Assembly: GCA_025174535.1 (NCBI GenBank)
Contig: JALBUN010000023.1
Location: 2,480,001-2,544,000, forward strand
Reading direction: 5' to 3'
DNA from: Cantharellus purpuraceus
Lineage: Eukaryota; Basidiomycota; Agaricomycetes; Cantharellales; Hydnaceae
Length of the DNA stretch: 64,000 nucleotides
Position numbers and translations under genes: made by a program. Of this stretch, positions 21,502-32,442 are shown one piece after another (positions within the stretch are counted from its first letter, which is position 1; every line of letters starts with the position of its first letter). The notes under the pieces are model-generated. The model was given only the letters and a program-made list of their open reading frames with translations, was not told the origin of the DNA and did no database searches.

Positions 21502-22220
21502 ATGGGCACCGCAATCGTAACACTCAAAGTGAAGGACAACGTTACACCAGAGCTAGGCGAAAGGTTTATTGATCTGATGAGGACTCCTCCTGGTCTCCGG
21601 TCGCTCGGATGGGGCCGCACCATCGAAGAGCACAACACTATCATTGGGATTTTCAGTGGGTTTTGGATTGTGATCATGTATTAATGAGTACCTTCAACAC
21701 TGATGCCTTCGGTCGACGCAGATTGGGACTCTGTAGCAGCTCACGAAGATTTCATGAAATCATCCGCCTTCCCTCCATTCATAACCAGAGTGCAGGCAGT
21801 TTGCACGTCACCAATCACCATCTTCCATACTCAGCTCCAGCCGTTCCCTCCCTCCGAGATCTTGCAAGCTGACGTCGTTGAGCTTGCCGTTCTAGCCAAG
21901 AAGCCTGGTGTCTCGGAAGATCAGTTCGAGAAAGTCAGTGATACATTCTTTGAGCGCGTACAAAACGCACCAGGATATCGGTGTCATTTCCGGGGTACCA
22001 AATACGAGGACCACAATGTTCATATTAATTTCATAGGATGGGATTCAATGGAGGTGGGTGTCATTAATTGTATCCCTATAGATCAAAATAACGAGACATA
22101 CTTTCCTAGTCCTATGTTGCCACACGTTCGAATAAAGCTTTGGATCAGTTACGAGGTGTAGAGGGCCTCATCATCAACAATGAAACATATGTATACCACT
22201 TGAACCTCCAACTTCAATAA
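21502..22220 (+). CDS. Dimeric alpha/beta-barrel (ABM-like) protein
   Basis: Three exons encode about 200 residues. The ATG at 21502 gives MGTAIVTLKVKDNVTPELG. An intron (about 21656-21720, donor GTGGGT, acceptor GACGCAG) joins EEHNTIIGIF to NWDSVAAHEDFMKS. A second intron (donor GTGGGTGTC, acceptor TTCCTAG) joins FIGWDSME to SYVATRSNKALDQLRG. The stop is TAA at 22218-22220. Two similar halves each carry an (I/F)xxWDS(V/M) motif after a strand-rich segment. That is the pattern of ferredoxin-like alpha/beta barrels of the ABM/Dabb type, which include monooxygenases and stress proteins. No catalytic residues are certain, so no reaction is assigned. It lies alone between repeat-rich spacer and the 24-bp dispersed motif. 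Confidence 0.72.
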
Positions 22221-22792
22221 ACCTCTTGCCGTCATTTGATGTTTCGCCTGGGCGTGCGTTGAGCATCGCATTATGCATAGTAGTCATGGTTTGTGCCTCT
22301 TTTATTTTGAACGTCTACTTATTGGTCTAGTAAGGCGGCCCATGGTCAATGTGTCGCGCAACTTAGCGTAGCGGAAGCTAGAGTGATCCCATCCACATAA
22401 GGACTCCTGTCGCGTCAATACTCGGATATAGTTCGAAGCAATATGATATTTGCTCCCAGCATTGCAACTTCATTTCTTCGTCTGTCCAATTGCCCGTGTT
22501 TTTACCCTCGGATATAACGACAGGATGCCTTATCATATCGGACATTGCGCTGTGTACTTCTCCTATGAGCTTGAATAGCACAAAGTCCCGTGACACCCTA
22601 CTTGCAGGGCACTAGAAAGCACTTTCCGGGTACTTATTTGCCCATGCGGCAGAAAAAACCGGACGCCCGGCGCTCGGTGACTAAGCCACAATTGCTGAAG
22701 CTGTTCGCTGCAGGATCTCATAAGTACGTATTATTCATGCTTCATCTCTAAAGGTGTGCTAACTAGTGAACCAGACGGAAAGGAGGACCCAC
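22221..22792. other. Intergenic with a possible ORF remnant
   Basis: A minus-strand open frame at 22378-22596 reads protein-like segments (HPVVISEGKNTGNWTDEE, WEQISYCFELYPSIDATG) but has no ATG near its start and no recognised relatives. It could be a relic exon. The dispersed 24-bp motif at 22351-22374 abuts it. Confidence 0.35.
22351..22374. repeat. Second copy of the 24-bp motif at 219-242
   Basis: It is identical over 24 bases to 219-242 and in the same orientation. It ends four bases before the possible ORF remnant at 22378-22596. See the first copy for details. Confidence 0.7.
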
Positions 22793-25700
22793 ATGTTGCC
22801 TCGGAGAGCGACGTGTTCCACTTCTCTGTTTAATGCGTCCTCCGCCCAAAATTCACAGCACCGCGGTGCCGCTACTAAGCTTGCAGTAGGTTTATCTTCT
22901 GTTACTGATACTCAAAACCCTGATTTTTTCCACCAGCCCAAAAGGACACCTCGACAATCAATTCCTTTATCATTGCCGAATACACCCCCCGTTCCAGCAC
23001 CCAATCATGCAAAATGGGCTGTTCCGACAAGCAGCAAGACGTCTACGCCAACCGGTACAATTCCTCGATTGACCCCCAGCACCAGCTCCTCTCCTCGCCG
23101 CCAGATTCCTTCTTTCCCTGCTGTCCCATCGACGCATGCTCCATCAATGACACCATCACCCGCAATGCGGAAATGGGCTCGTCCTACAGCCGCTCATAAC
23201 ACCACTTTCACATATACGGTGCGCGACACACGGCTGCCAGATAGGGATATCAATCAGAGACGCGACAAACAGAATGCGTTTCCTAGTCATGGTGATCTGC
23301 ACAGTATGAACCGCGTCTCGCGTAGCAAGGAACTGCATAAGAGGTCGAACTTTGCAGACTATGGCCAATCATTGCATCAGCAACCGCCCTATGAATTTGA
23401 TCGCCCATTTCGTACAGGCAGCAGTGATCAAGGCGTCGTACATGATTTCAGCGTAGAAGACCCCATATTGGAGCAGGCTCCAAGGAGAATGACTAAGGGT
23501 CAGATACATAATCTAGATGGCAACGGAGAATTAGAAAGATATAGAGACCATGGCCGTGACAACAAGAAGCTCAAGTACAAAAGTCGCGGTTCATTGCAAG
23601 AGGGCGGTGAGATACAAGGGCAGTCTCGTGTTCCAGATCTACGGGTTCCGAAACAGAAGAAATCTAAACTGCATAGGATGGTACGTCTCTCTCAGGACGT
23701 ATACATCCCGACCGTCGTGTCTGTCAGCCAATTAGCCAGGCTCCTGGGTGTAAGGCTAGGTCTTACTATTCGATCTCTCAGTTTTTACCCAGAGCTGATT
23801 CTTGGGTATAGACTCACTTAAACGAAGGATAGTAGAAGCTGGGATGAACGATGCGACGTCATATGATCACGGTGTGCAGAGCACCTAGACTTTAAGTGTT
23901 TTGCTGACAAGGCTGTTGTTGAATAGTATTGACTTCCGAGTATGCATCTATGCTTGCACTCGAGTTCGACAAGAATCCAATCATAAACGACGATGCTGCG
24001 TTTGACATATTCCCCCCGTTTGTCGTTGTTCTTGATCCTGTGCTCTATTTTCTCACTTGTTCTTTCCAGTCCGACAAACCCTGACCCTTCATCATTACCT
24101 CTTCGCCCTCCAGTTGTGACGATCATGGGGCACGTAGACCATGGTAAGACTACTCTTCTGGACACCCTCCGCTCCGCATCGGTCGCCAAAGGTGAAGCGG
24201 GTGGCATTACACAACACATCGGTGCATTTTCAGTCGCTGTTCCACACTCATCGGACGCCTTGATACGATCTATCACCTTTCTCGACACGCCGGGGCACGC
24301 CGCATTCTCTGCTATGCGTGCCCGTGGTGCCAGAGTCACGGACATAGTGGTGCTTGTCGTCGCTGCTGACGACGGCGTGATGCCTCAGACCAAAGAAGTC
24401 ATAGAGCTTGTCAAGAGAGACGATGGTAAAGTGAATGTCGTGGTCGCAATCAACAAAATTGATAAACCCGGTGCGGACTCGGTTGGTAACCCTCCTAGAT
24501 ATTGCTGCCACGATCATCTCACTGTTTCTGCATTTCTGCAGGAGGCGATTCAAAATGCATTGTTAGCAGAAGGCCTGCAGCTGGAGACATTTGGTGGTGA
24601 AGTACCAGTAGTTGAGGCATCTGGACTAACAGGTCAAGGCCTCGATCAGCTCGTGGAAACCATATCTGCGGTGGCAGAGATGTCCGATCTACGAGCTGAG
24701 CAGACTGGATACGTGTTCGGCTATGTTCTGGAATCAAAGGTTCTCAAGGGACTCGGGTGAGTGTCATCAAACCGCACTCGAATTGTCTTAATCGACTCGC
24801 TGGGTTGGTTCAATGCAGTCCTGTAGCGACTGTTTTAGTCCTTCGTGGGGATTTGACTCCAACTACAAATCTAATCAGTGGCACCGCTCATGCTCGTGTC
24901 CGACAGCTCTCCGATTTCAATGGAAAGGTAGTGAAGGCAGCTTACCCCGGCATGGCAGTGACCGTTTCAGGATGGAAGGAGCTCCCAAATGCGGGTGAGG
25001 AAGTGCTCCAGGGGACAGAAGCTGATATCAAGAAGGCCATATCCAATCGCAAACGAAGGCTTCAACTTACCACCATGGTGCACGACGCGGCAGCCATCAA
25101 TATCCAACGCAACAAGGAGAGAGGAAGGAAGGAAGAAGATAAAGCAGCTGTTCATAGTCCGGACGCGAATGATGCGAATGATTCTCAAGTGTCTATCGCT
25201 GAGCCAAAGGAGCTTCGACTTGTGGTTAAGGGGGATGTCAGTGGGAGCGTGGAAGCCGTGGTGGGAGCCCTCCAAGGCATTGGCAACAAAGGAGCCATCG
25301 TCAAGGTTGTGCAGAGTACGGTTGGCGATGTCTCAGAGTCCGACGTGATGATGGCCAAAGCCGCTGAAGGTACGCTCTGTTGACAATCGACATGCAACCA
25401 ATGCGAAGCAAGTGAACCTGCGTTTTATCTTTACTAGGGTTAATTGTCGCATTCTCCGTCAGCGCGCCTCGATCAATACAGGCCTTGGCATCTCAGAGCG
25501 GTGTTCCTATAATATCTTCTTCTGTCATATACCACTTGATGGACGAAGTCAAAGAAAAGGTTATTGGCCTGCTACCCCGCATTACCGAGAAACGTGTTAC
25601 TGGCGAAGCAACTGTATCGCAGCTGTTCGAGATCCAGATGAAACACCGGCAGTCGCTCAAAGTGGCTGGCTGCCGGGTCTCCAACGGTCTCCTAGAGAAG

Positions 25701-26017
25701 AACAAGGCAGTCCGAGTTGTGCGCAACGGCAATGTTGTCCATAAGGGTGAGTGAGCTGTGTACTTCTTCAGGATGGTTAACCGAGCATCTCCTAGGCACG
25801 CTGCAAACCCTCAGACATCTTAAGAAGGACATGCAGGAGATTCGAAAGGACATGGAATGCGGTCTCACATTGCAGGGCTTTGAGGATCTACGCGTGGGAG
25901 ACATTGTCCAATCCATTCAGGTAACCGAGAAACTCGGTACATTATAGATATTACCTGACTTGCATCACGTCACTGCGAGAATCAACTATCTCAACTTGTT
26001 GTCTTCAGACAGAATGA
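22793..26017 (+). CDS. IFM1: Mitochondrial translation initiation factor IF-2
   Basis: This GTPase brings initiator tRNA to the mitochondrial small ribosomal subunit. The ATG at 22793 begins [20 protein letters not shown], a basic, Ser-rich presequence suited to matrix import. A long Pro/Ser-rich linker follows. The IF2N module ([20 protein letters not shown]) comes next, and then the GTP-binding domain: G1 [12 protein letters not shown], switch [10 protein letters not shown]3 [11 protein letters not shown] and G4 [10 protein letters not shown]-terminal domains follow ([32 protein letters not shown], and [15 protein letters not shown]). The product is near 930 residues over about eight exons. 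The final exon is only nine bases, Thr-Glu-stop (26009-26017), and lies antisense inside the coding end of the CHORD gene. All core motifs are intact. Confidence 0.93.
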
Positions 26018-27411
26018 GTTCCTTTCCACCGACTGTACCGGTTCTCCCCCCAACACCAAAAGTAAGATTGTAGCCGGCGGCATTTGAGTGGGTAGTCTTC
26101 TCAAGAAAAGTCCAACTTCGCGTGTCAGCTTTGGCAAGGACAAGCTCGACCTACCCCATAATGAGCTAAAATCCCTTTGGCAAGTGATCGACCTACTTTA
26201 GTTCCAAGGAATGTATGCTTTGATGCGGTGGGATCTATGGGCCCGTACAAATCCAAGGTATGCTGAAAACGCCTCGCAGCTGGCATGATGAGATCTACAT
26301 GGACCTCCATGCTTGATGTCAGGCAACGAAGTTAATGGGCAAGCACCTGCATCACCTTGTCACTGTCTAGACGAATTGTGCTCGCATTCTTGTCCGTCTG
26401 CTTGGCATAAATAGATACGTGCACTTGGGTAGGAGTCTGATAATGATCAATCCGACAGGTGATCAACTCTTCAGCCTTTTTATGCCAAGTCAGTTTTCAC
26501 GTGCTGAAATAAAACTGACCACCTGCATTTTTGGGTTCGGGTTTTGACGCGAACAAATGCTTCCCAGTCTTACAGCCCTGTATTTTCAAAAACTCCTCGA
26601 ACTCGAGGACGCGTCTTTTGCAGCACAAATAGCCCTTCGATGCCGTCAAGTCAGTTAACAGTGATACATAGCAGAAAACATATCACCTTGCTTCCTTCTC
26701 GAAAAATAGGCTGCTGCCATCAGTCCGTAGTTTGAGATACATGTCACTGGCTTACGGGTGCTGGATGATATCTGCACACGGTCCCCTCGCCCTCCTCTAG
26801 TCGGCTTGCCTCTTGGGATACGAATTTGGCACCGCAACCTAGCCTCTTACAGGGGGTGTCTACTGGCACAGGGATAGATGGGTCATCTTCCTCTTGCGCC
26901 ACAACAGGCGGTTGGGGCATGGCTTGTGGTGCATCGCCGGAAATTCCTGAAGGAACGCTAGGAGAGCCTCTCTTCATTGTCATCGAATAAGTCTCACGCC
27001 CGTCGGCGGTTAACTCCATCTTGATATTGCTGATGTTGGATGTAGAAGTAGGACCCCCGGACGTCGGTGATGCTGCCTTGGGTTTTTCCCGAGTATGCAG
27101 CCCTTCCGTGCACCCCTTGCACACCCTATTATAATGGCTAAATTGCACATGGACGATTAGACTTACTGAGATAGCCATAAATGACTCAAAATCAAGCACG
27201 GGTCGATTGACATCTGAGCAACAAGACCAGCTTTTCAAGCCTTCATGAAAAACCTTATGAACCAGCCGACTCATTTGAGCGTCCTATGGCATTGAACCGT
27301 ACACTCGATTTTGATCCTCACCGGAGAACCACTGTGGTAGTGACACGAAGTGCTCGTGTTATCCGCTTCGTCGTAATCTTGACCACAGCCTGTTCTCATG
27401 CATTTCGGCAT
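25986..27411 (-). CDS. CHORD and CS domain co-chaperone
   Basis: This is a homologue of RAR1/CHORDC1-type proteins, Zn-binding partners of Hsp90 and Sgt1. CHORD 1 spans exon 1 (MPKCMRTGCGQDY, then TSCHYHSGSP; ATG 27411) and exon 2 (VFHEGLKSWSCCSDVNRP, then GCTEGLHTREKP). A Ser/Pro linker follows. CHORD 2 reads CKRLGCGAKFVSQEASRLE, CRYHPAP, PIFREGSKGYLCCKRRVLEF and GCKTGKH. A CS (p23-like) domain follows: ITCRIDHYQTPTQVHVSIYA, MEVHVDLIMPAARRFQHTL, and VELVLAKADTRSWTFLEK. The last exon ends [10 protein letters not shown] and TAG at 25986. There are about eight exons and 330-350 residues. The Cys and His zinc ligands appear complete in both CHORDs. Its 3' coding end overlaps that of IF2 on the other strand by 32 bases. 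Confidence 0.9.
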
Positions 27412-28416
27412 TTCTTTATTTTGCAGAGTGCGATGAGGTTGGGAGAGCTCTTCGGCAGTCGCACAAACGTGTCAATGGAGTGACCTTCACGGAGTAATGG
27501 ACAAACCAGCCAGGCAGTCGAACTTATTCAAAATTGAGACTCCGACTCGTCAAGAACACTCTGGAATGTTGTTTGTGCTGTATGCGCCAAGCTACACAGC
27601 TCGAAGCAAGATCTTCTCTCCATTTTAAACCTGCAGCCAGATGACATCAAAGAACCACGGAAGCTGGACGGAGTTCGCGGTCTGTGCCACAGAAGTGCCA
27701 GCACATCTTTATCTTTCCAAGTTGGCACTCGGAACATAGACTTGAGTGCTCGGGCGCTTTCGAGTCTTACGTCACGTGATGGCCATCCACATGCACCTCG
27801 TATCCGATTCAGTTAGGCAACCTGCACAACAGGTAGAGACATTGGATAGGATCAAGCCAGCTGACACCGTCCCACCACATCCAGTCGTTTTAGCACAGCT
27901 GTGCGGCTCTCAGCACATTAGTAGAAGTTCAATATGGCCGTCAATTTCCCTTGCCCTCCGAAGTATAACAGGAGTTTAAATTGACTATTACAGCAATAAA
28001 TATCAGAGTTTGATTCTACTTCATATACTACTCAAGTTGCTGTTCAAGTCATCGCTGGCAGTGCGGTATTCGGGATCCATGTCAATAACTTCTCAAACAC
28101 AGCTCATTATGACATCTTGGTCTGACTATAGGTGAACTACGTGTGCGTAGCTAGCTAGCAAATGCTGCTACATTGCCAAGTTAGAAAATGATCACCCAAA
28201 CGGAGGTAATAGTGTTGCAATACAGGTAGTACTCAGAAAGCAGAATTCTCGTAAAATCATGTCACTGCAACATCCCTCAGGCCTCAGGCCTCAGGGTTAA
28301 TGTATTTTTGAATGGCTTTTTCGTACAGAATTATTTGTAAGGAGATCAAAATGCGACCTACGTCCAAAAAACAAACTCAGATTCAAGTGCCGCTTGAAAT
28401 ACATCAACGAGTTGAG
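27412..28416. other. Intergenic, mostly without signal
   Basis: This should hold the promoter of the CHORD gene (-) and of the dioxygenase gene (+). Open frames at 27528-27737 (-) and around 27491-27621 (+) show no splice context or family match. A short repeat lies at 28275-28295. Confidence 0.4.
28275..28295. repeat. Three tandem CCTCAGG units
   Basis: The heptamer CCTCAGG occurs exactly three times in a row. A related, less regular string (GGCCTGAAGGCCTGA) is near 20935. It is probably a simple repeat or the edge of a degraded element. Confidence 0.7.
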
Positions 28417-29311
28417 ATGATGAGACTTATATCTATCAAAACCTCCACCAGACTGGCCACATGCCGCCGGAGGATGTCTACACAAACATTAAATATGGAT
28501 ATGTACCTGGAACCACGTGGTGCAGAACTCCCCACAAACTTCCACTTTTTCCCAAACTTCCTAAATAGGGACGAACAACGGGTTCTTCTTTTGTCCGCGA
28601 TCCATAAACTTGACGATGCCGACTCTCGAGCAGCAAGAAGAAAACGCAAGGGGATGGATGTTAAAAATGAAGAATCTCAGAATATCAGCCATTTGTTCCT
28701 TCCTGATGAATATTATGACTTCGAGAAGGTAGTCTCTATATTCCCACTGTCAAAGTGTAGATGAAGAGTTCAGTTCTTCTTCTTAGGGACACTACGATGG
28801 TGTCATAACACAGTACAGAGAAACGCTTGTAACAACCTGGCCTGAGCATACTTTACTGGATTCCGTCCTTCTGCGTCTTCGTGGACTCCTTCCAGCAACT
28901 CTAAAAACAGGTATCCAGACCCACATCCTGCATCTCGCGTCAAATGGACATATTCTTCCTCACGTGGACAACCCGGAAGCCAGTGGCTCCTGGATTGCCG
29001 CCGTATCACTGGGAGGGGAGCGGGTTCTGCGAATGAAGAGCGGATCCGACGAGAGCAACTCATTCGAGCTGCTCCTACCTTCCGGGAGCGCTTACGTGCA
29101 GAGGTACGTCACTGGGAAAGGGTATGCAAATAATCCCCAGCTAATAGGAGGCAGTGGCACTGTTCGATATTCATACAAGCATTCAATCCTATCCGGGGGG
29201 ACGTATTTTAAAGGTCGTTCCATGCCTAAATCACAGAGGCTCAGTGTGATGCTCAGGGTGCGTTTGAACCATTGTTACTCCCTGGAACATTTCTAGAAAC
29301 ACGAAACTTAG
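28417..29311 (+). CDS. ALKBH7-like 2-oxoglutarate dioxygenase
   Basis: This is a Fe(II)/2-oxoglutarate-dependent AlkB-family enzyme, most like mitochondrial ALKBH7. The ATG at 28417 yields MMRLISIKTSTRLATCRRRM, an Arg-rich, acid-free leader fitting matrix import; ATG 28474 would give a cytosolic form. The core reads NFHFFPNFLNRDEQRVLL, then LHLASNGHILPHVDN with the HxD iron motif, IAAVSLGGERVLRM, YSYKHSIL with the distal His, and RLSVMLR with the Arg that binds 2-oxoglutarate. Introns: donor GTAGTC to acceptor TTCTTAG after DFEK, one with donor GTACGT after AYVQ, and a last one starting GTGCGT. The final exon gives KHET and TAG at 29309-29311. It has four exons and about 230 residues. The substrate is unknown. 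Confidence 0.85.
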
Positions 29312-30302
29312 GACCACTTGCAAACGAATCACACACATTGACGCATAGTCAATGCAATCTTGCCTTCATTGTAACTTAATGTATTTTCCTCTTTAAGCGC
29401 TGGTACCGTCGTTGCGGACATTTCTGTCTGTGAGACATTGCGTTGGTGTGTACCTGTCATGCTCTGATCGAGCCTTCTCAAAGCCAAGAAGACAAGTGTT
29501 GGATATTAGGGTCAACCTTGACTGACTCTCATAACAGCTGTTATGACAGCAGGTGGTGGAGGAGGCATGAACATAGGAAATTCTTTGCTCAGTTGGCATA
29601 TCATAATCAACTATACCTTGCCAGTCTCACAACCCCTTATAGAATGGGTCAGATATCCATTGACTGCAGACCTGATGGATACATGAAAATTAATTAGACC
29701 AGCGACTTCAGTCTACCTTGCAGGAGGCATGTCACATCATCATCAGTCAGCTTTCAATAAAATTTCCCAGCCATCTGACAGCCGATACCCCTTTGCCGAT
29801 CATCATCATTAAGTTTAGCACCTTGGGGGAATGTTAATGAATATTATAGATATCTATATGTCACCTCCTTTGGATCTTTGTAATGGGTTCAAATAGGGAT
29901 GTCGTTTTGGCGCCGCGGCAACACCACCGTTGAGACGATTGCAATTGCAGAAATATCCAAGGGTCATGATGGAATCTTTCGAGTCTTCAGAGACTTGATA
30001 GGTACACTTAGGTACAGTGACATTAGATTATGCGGGTGCATCCGCGAAGCTATGATCTGTCGATAACCGCGATCTTGATGGAAGCTTCGATTTCAGAGAC
30101 CACCGGTGCTGCATGCTCCAGCTATATCAGAACGCGATATCGATGTATATCATTACACTTCTGTCAATTGCGCATCACTTTAAATATCATAACTTTGCGC
30201 TCTGGTGACTAGGTACATATATGATCAGCTCTATGGAATGTGAAAGAACATAAAGGTTGGCATTCCTCAAGAGAGACAGATCGGGGGTGGTAGTATGATA
30301 CA
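29312..30302. other. Intergenic, no gene supported
   Basis: AT-rich sequence with only short open frames. It contains no recognisable domain, RNA gene or long repeat. Confidence 0.45.
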
Positions 30303-30988
30303 ATGTCCGGGAGGACGGGGCCCGAGATCAGTGGAGAACAAGATAAGACGAACGTCTTGCCGCATGAGCGCTACCTCGGAGAAAGCACAGTATATCGGGG
30401 GACCACACGTGTCGGTACTTACTCCTTCGAATCTATCTCCTTTCAACGAATGTTGCAGTTTTGGCGTCCAGGCTTGGCATTCTTGTGGATAGTTGGCGCG
30501 TCTAGACACCAACCCGTCTCTTCGAGTTCGCACAAATTGTGCATTAACCGAAAACGTAGTCCGATGCAATTGGAGCTGCCTTGTACGGAGAACTATCATG
30601 GGATGCGTTCTTGCAAAGCTTGCATGGCGTCATCTTCATGTTTATTATACTTGTTCCTTTTGCCATGATCGTGTACGGCTCGTCTCAAGTTTCCAGCCAT
30701 TCATTCTCACAAAGGGGATTGTATTCCCCTCTGCTAAACAGATAGTAGGGCAGATACGACTCTCTAAGCCAACAATACAATTGTCGTGGGTGCTATGAAA
30801 ACAAGTATACAGATCCTAAGACAGAAAAAGCGCTGGCTGAATGTGATACATGGTCCTTCTCTCTCTACATCCTGCAAGATGGTGGAAAGAGATGTGAAGA
30901 TGACGCTTCTCTACAATGTTCGACAAGTCAACGCCCGATGCGAGAATGTTCGTCGTATTGCTGGGCATGGGATCCCTTTTTTTGCTAG
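30303..30988 (+). CDS. Possible small membrane protein, unknown
   Basis: I do not recognise a family. A consistent model joins four exons. Exon 1 is MSGRTGPEISGEQDKTNVLP to YRGTTR. An intron beginning GTCGGT and ending TTGCAG leads to FWRPGLAFLWI. An intron ending AACGTAG leads to SDAIGAALYGELSWDAFLQ, LHGVIFMFIILVPFAMIVYG and SSQ. An intron from GTTTCC to AGTAG leads to GRYDSLSQQYNCRGCYENKY and a Cys-rich tail (CDTW, KRCEDDASLQC, ECSSYCWAWDPFFC), stopping at 30988. It predicts one strong membrane segment and about ten cysteines after it. Alternative splicing near 30865 into another frame (MFDKSTPDARMFVVLLGMGS, ending 31055) would add a second hydrophobic segment. Joining removes stops, but splice sites are only moderately good. 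Confidence 0.38.
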
Positions 30989-31071
30989 GCAGGTTGCAGC
31001 GCTGCCACCCTGGAGTGAAAGCGGTGAGACTAAAGCCGTCATTCTAAATATCTAGAAGTAAGAGAAGATGC

Positions 31072-32078
31072 TCACGGAAGTTGCACACTCCCGCCGGCGT
31101 CGCGCAGTATTGTGACTATCACTGTACCCTGTTGGCACAATTAACAACAACAGAAGGCGCAACGGGATGCCACAACGATCCGAATCACAGCACTCACATC
31201 GGATAACCGGTCATTCGTCGACGTCACAGTACCCGTCTCCGCTTGTTGCGTTCGTGCATTTATGTAGGAGACTCGACTGCCGACCTGAGGGGTACTCTAA
31301 ATAGGCCTCAATGCAAGAGAAATAGAAGCTGACACCGACTCACCGTAAACGTAGATATTTTGATGAATGAAGAGGGTGATCCTCGGGTAATAGAAAACGT
31401 AGTGTTGACGGGGGATCTTGAAAGCTTGCAGAAACCATTACATCGGTGGAGAAGACTGCCTTTTGTAGGAGGGAAGAGTAGGCCTGGCAGTCCGGGTGCG
31501 CAACGATCAACCAGCCAGCCAGCCAGCCAGCCAAGGGAAGCGTTAGGGTTGAAGATTCAAGGTCACAATGCGTTATGGAAGACCGTCGTGAAAACGAGGG
31601 TACTCCACAAGAAATTAAGAGGATTGAAGTCTCACAAACTCCAAGAGGGATGAGGTGTACGAGCGTATCAGTAAACAAAAAGAAGCAACGACCTTCCGCA
31701 TCGTTGTCTTCATTATTCCATAGTCACACGAAGCAGCGCACCAAGTCCACGCCTTGAAGGCACGCTGCGGGATTTCGGAGATCAGGAACACGCGAGGGAG
31801 AGGGCTCGAGAACCAGCCTTCGGAAACGATCGTGACTGTAACTCCTGGGCTTTCGCGAGCAGCAGGGGATGCCTACTATCAACATGACTGTGCCTGTGAA
31901 ACGAAAACGTATGTGATTTGCTCTTTCCATCTCATCTACTAGTGAACGAAATCATACATCATCGTTGAACGTAGCAGTGCTCCTACCTTTGTTCTGCCCA
32001 TGTCCCGGCAGGCAAGGTGCCAGGAGAAACGCGGAATACGACTTGGTCAATGTGTTTGAACAACACCAGGTCTGACAT
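31072..32078 (-). CDS. Uncharacterised protein, multi-exon
   Basis: The function is unknown. Exon 1 starts at ATG 32078 (MSDLVLFKHIDQVVFRVSPG, then TLPAGTWAEQ). An intron with donor GTAGGA and acceptor TTTCACAG leads to HSHVDSRHPLLLAKAQELQS. The middle is unresolved. Downstream exons clearly read SFQDPPSTLRFLLPEDHPLH and SSKYLRL, then TPQVGSRVSYINARTQQAET and GTVTSTNDRLSD, then GTVIVTILRDAGGSVQLP with TGA at 31072. The last two segments look like small beta-strand-rich folds. The intron before TPQVG has two possible acceptors two bases apart (TTTAG and AGAG); only the second keeps the frame. A CCAG repeat (31511-31533) falls in the unresolved middle and would encode LAGWLAGW if translated. 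Real gene likely; structure partial. Confidence 0.55.
31511..31533. repeat. (CCAG)n tetranucleotide repeat
   Basis: Nearly six copies of CCAG lie in tandem. It sits inside the unresolved middle of the minus-strand unknown gene, either in an intron or coding a short Ala-Gly-Trp-Leu run. Confidence 0.85.
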
Positions 32079-32442
32079 GTGTGCTGCTCAGCAGATCTGA
32101 TGCAGATGTTTCATGCTAAATAGGTAAAGAACATTCCCACGCTTCCAGTGATATCATACCATTGGCACACAAGTGGTGCTGATCAGATACTCCAAGGCTA
32201 CTACGTGCTTCATTAATTCTGCTAGAGCCACGAACCCGAAATCGTGCTTTCTCAAATAAGGGTCATATCCACTACCTGTCCCGACAGCATGGCAGAGATC
32301 TGATACCTGAGACAAGTAGTTCCATGGGGCATTAGGGGCTCATACTAGCCTCAACTCTTCTCGCACGTCAGCCACACCGAACAAAAATAGCTTAGTCGAG
32401 GATGAAGGGAACGCAGCCCGAAATCACAAGGGTCACTGCATC

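Noticed and set aside
27528..27737. 69-codon minus-strand frame between CHORD and the dioxygenase
   Set aside because: No splice partners, no motif and a competing plus-strand frame of similar quality; probably chance.
29443..29697. 84-codon plus-strand frame after the dioxygenase
   Set aside because: Composition is unlike the neighbouring genes and no homology or splice context is visible.
31511..31533. CCAG tandem repeat considered as a CRISPR-like array
   Set aside because: Units are four bases with no spacers; it is an ordinary microsatellite in a fungal genome.
31724..31930. 68-codon minus-strand frame starting MERANH
   Set aside because: It overlaps the second exon of the unknown minus-strand gene in another frame, where the spliced reading is more coherent.
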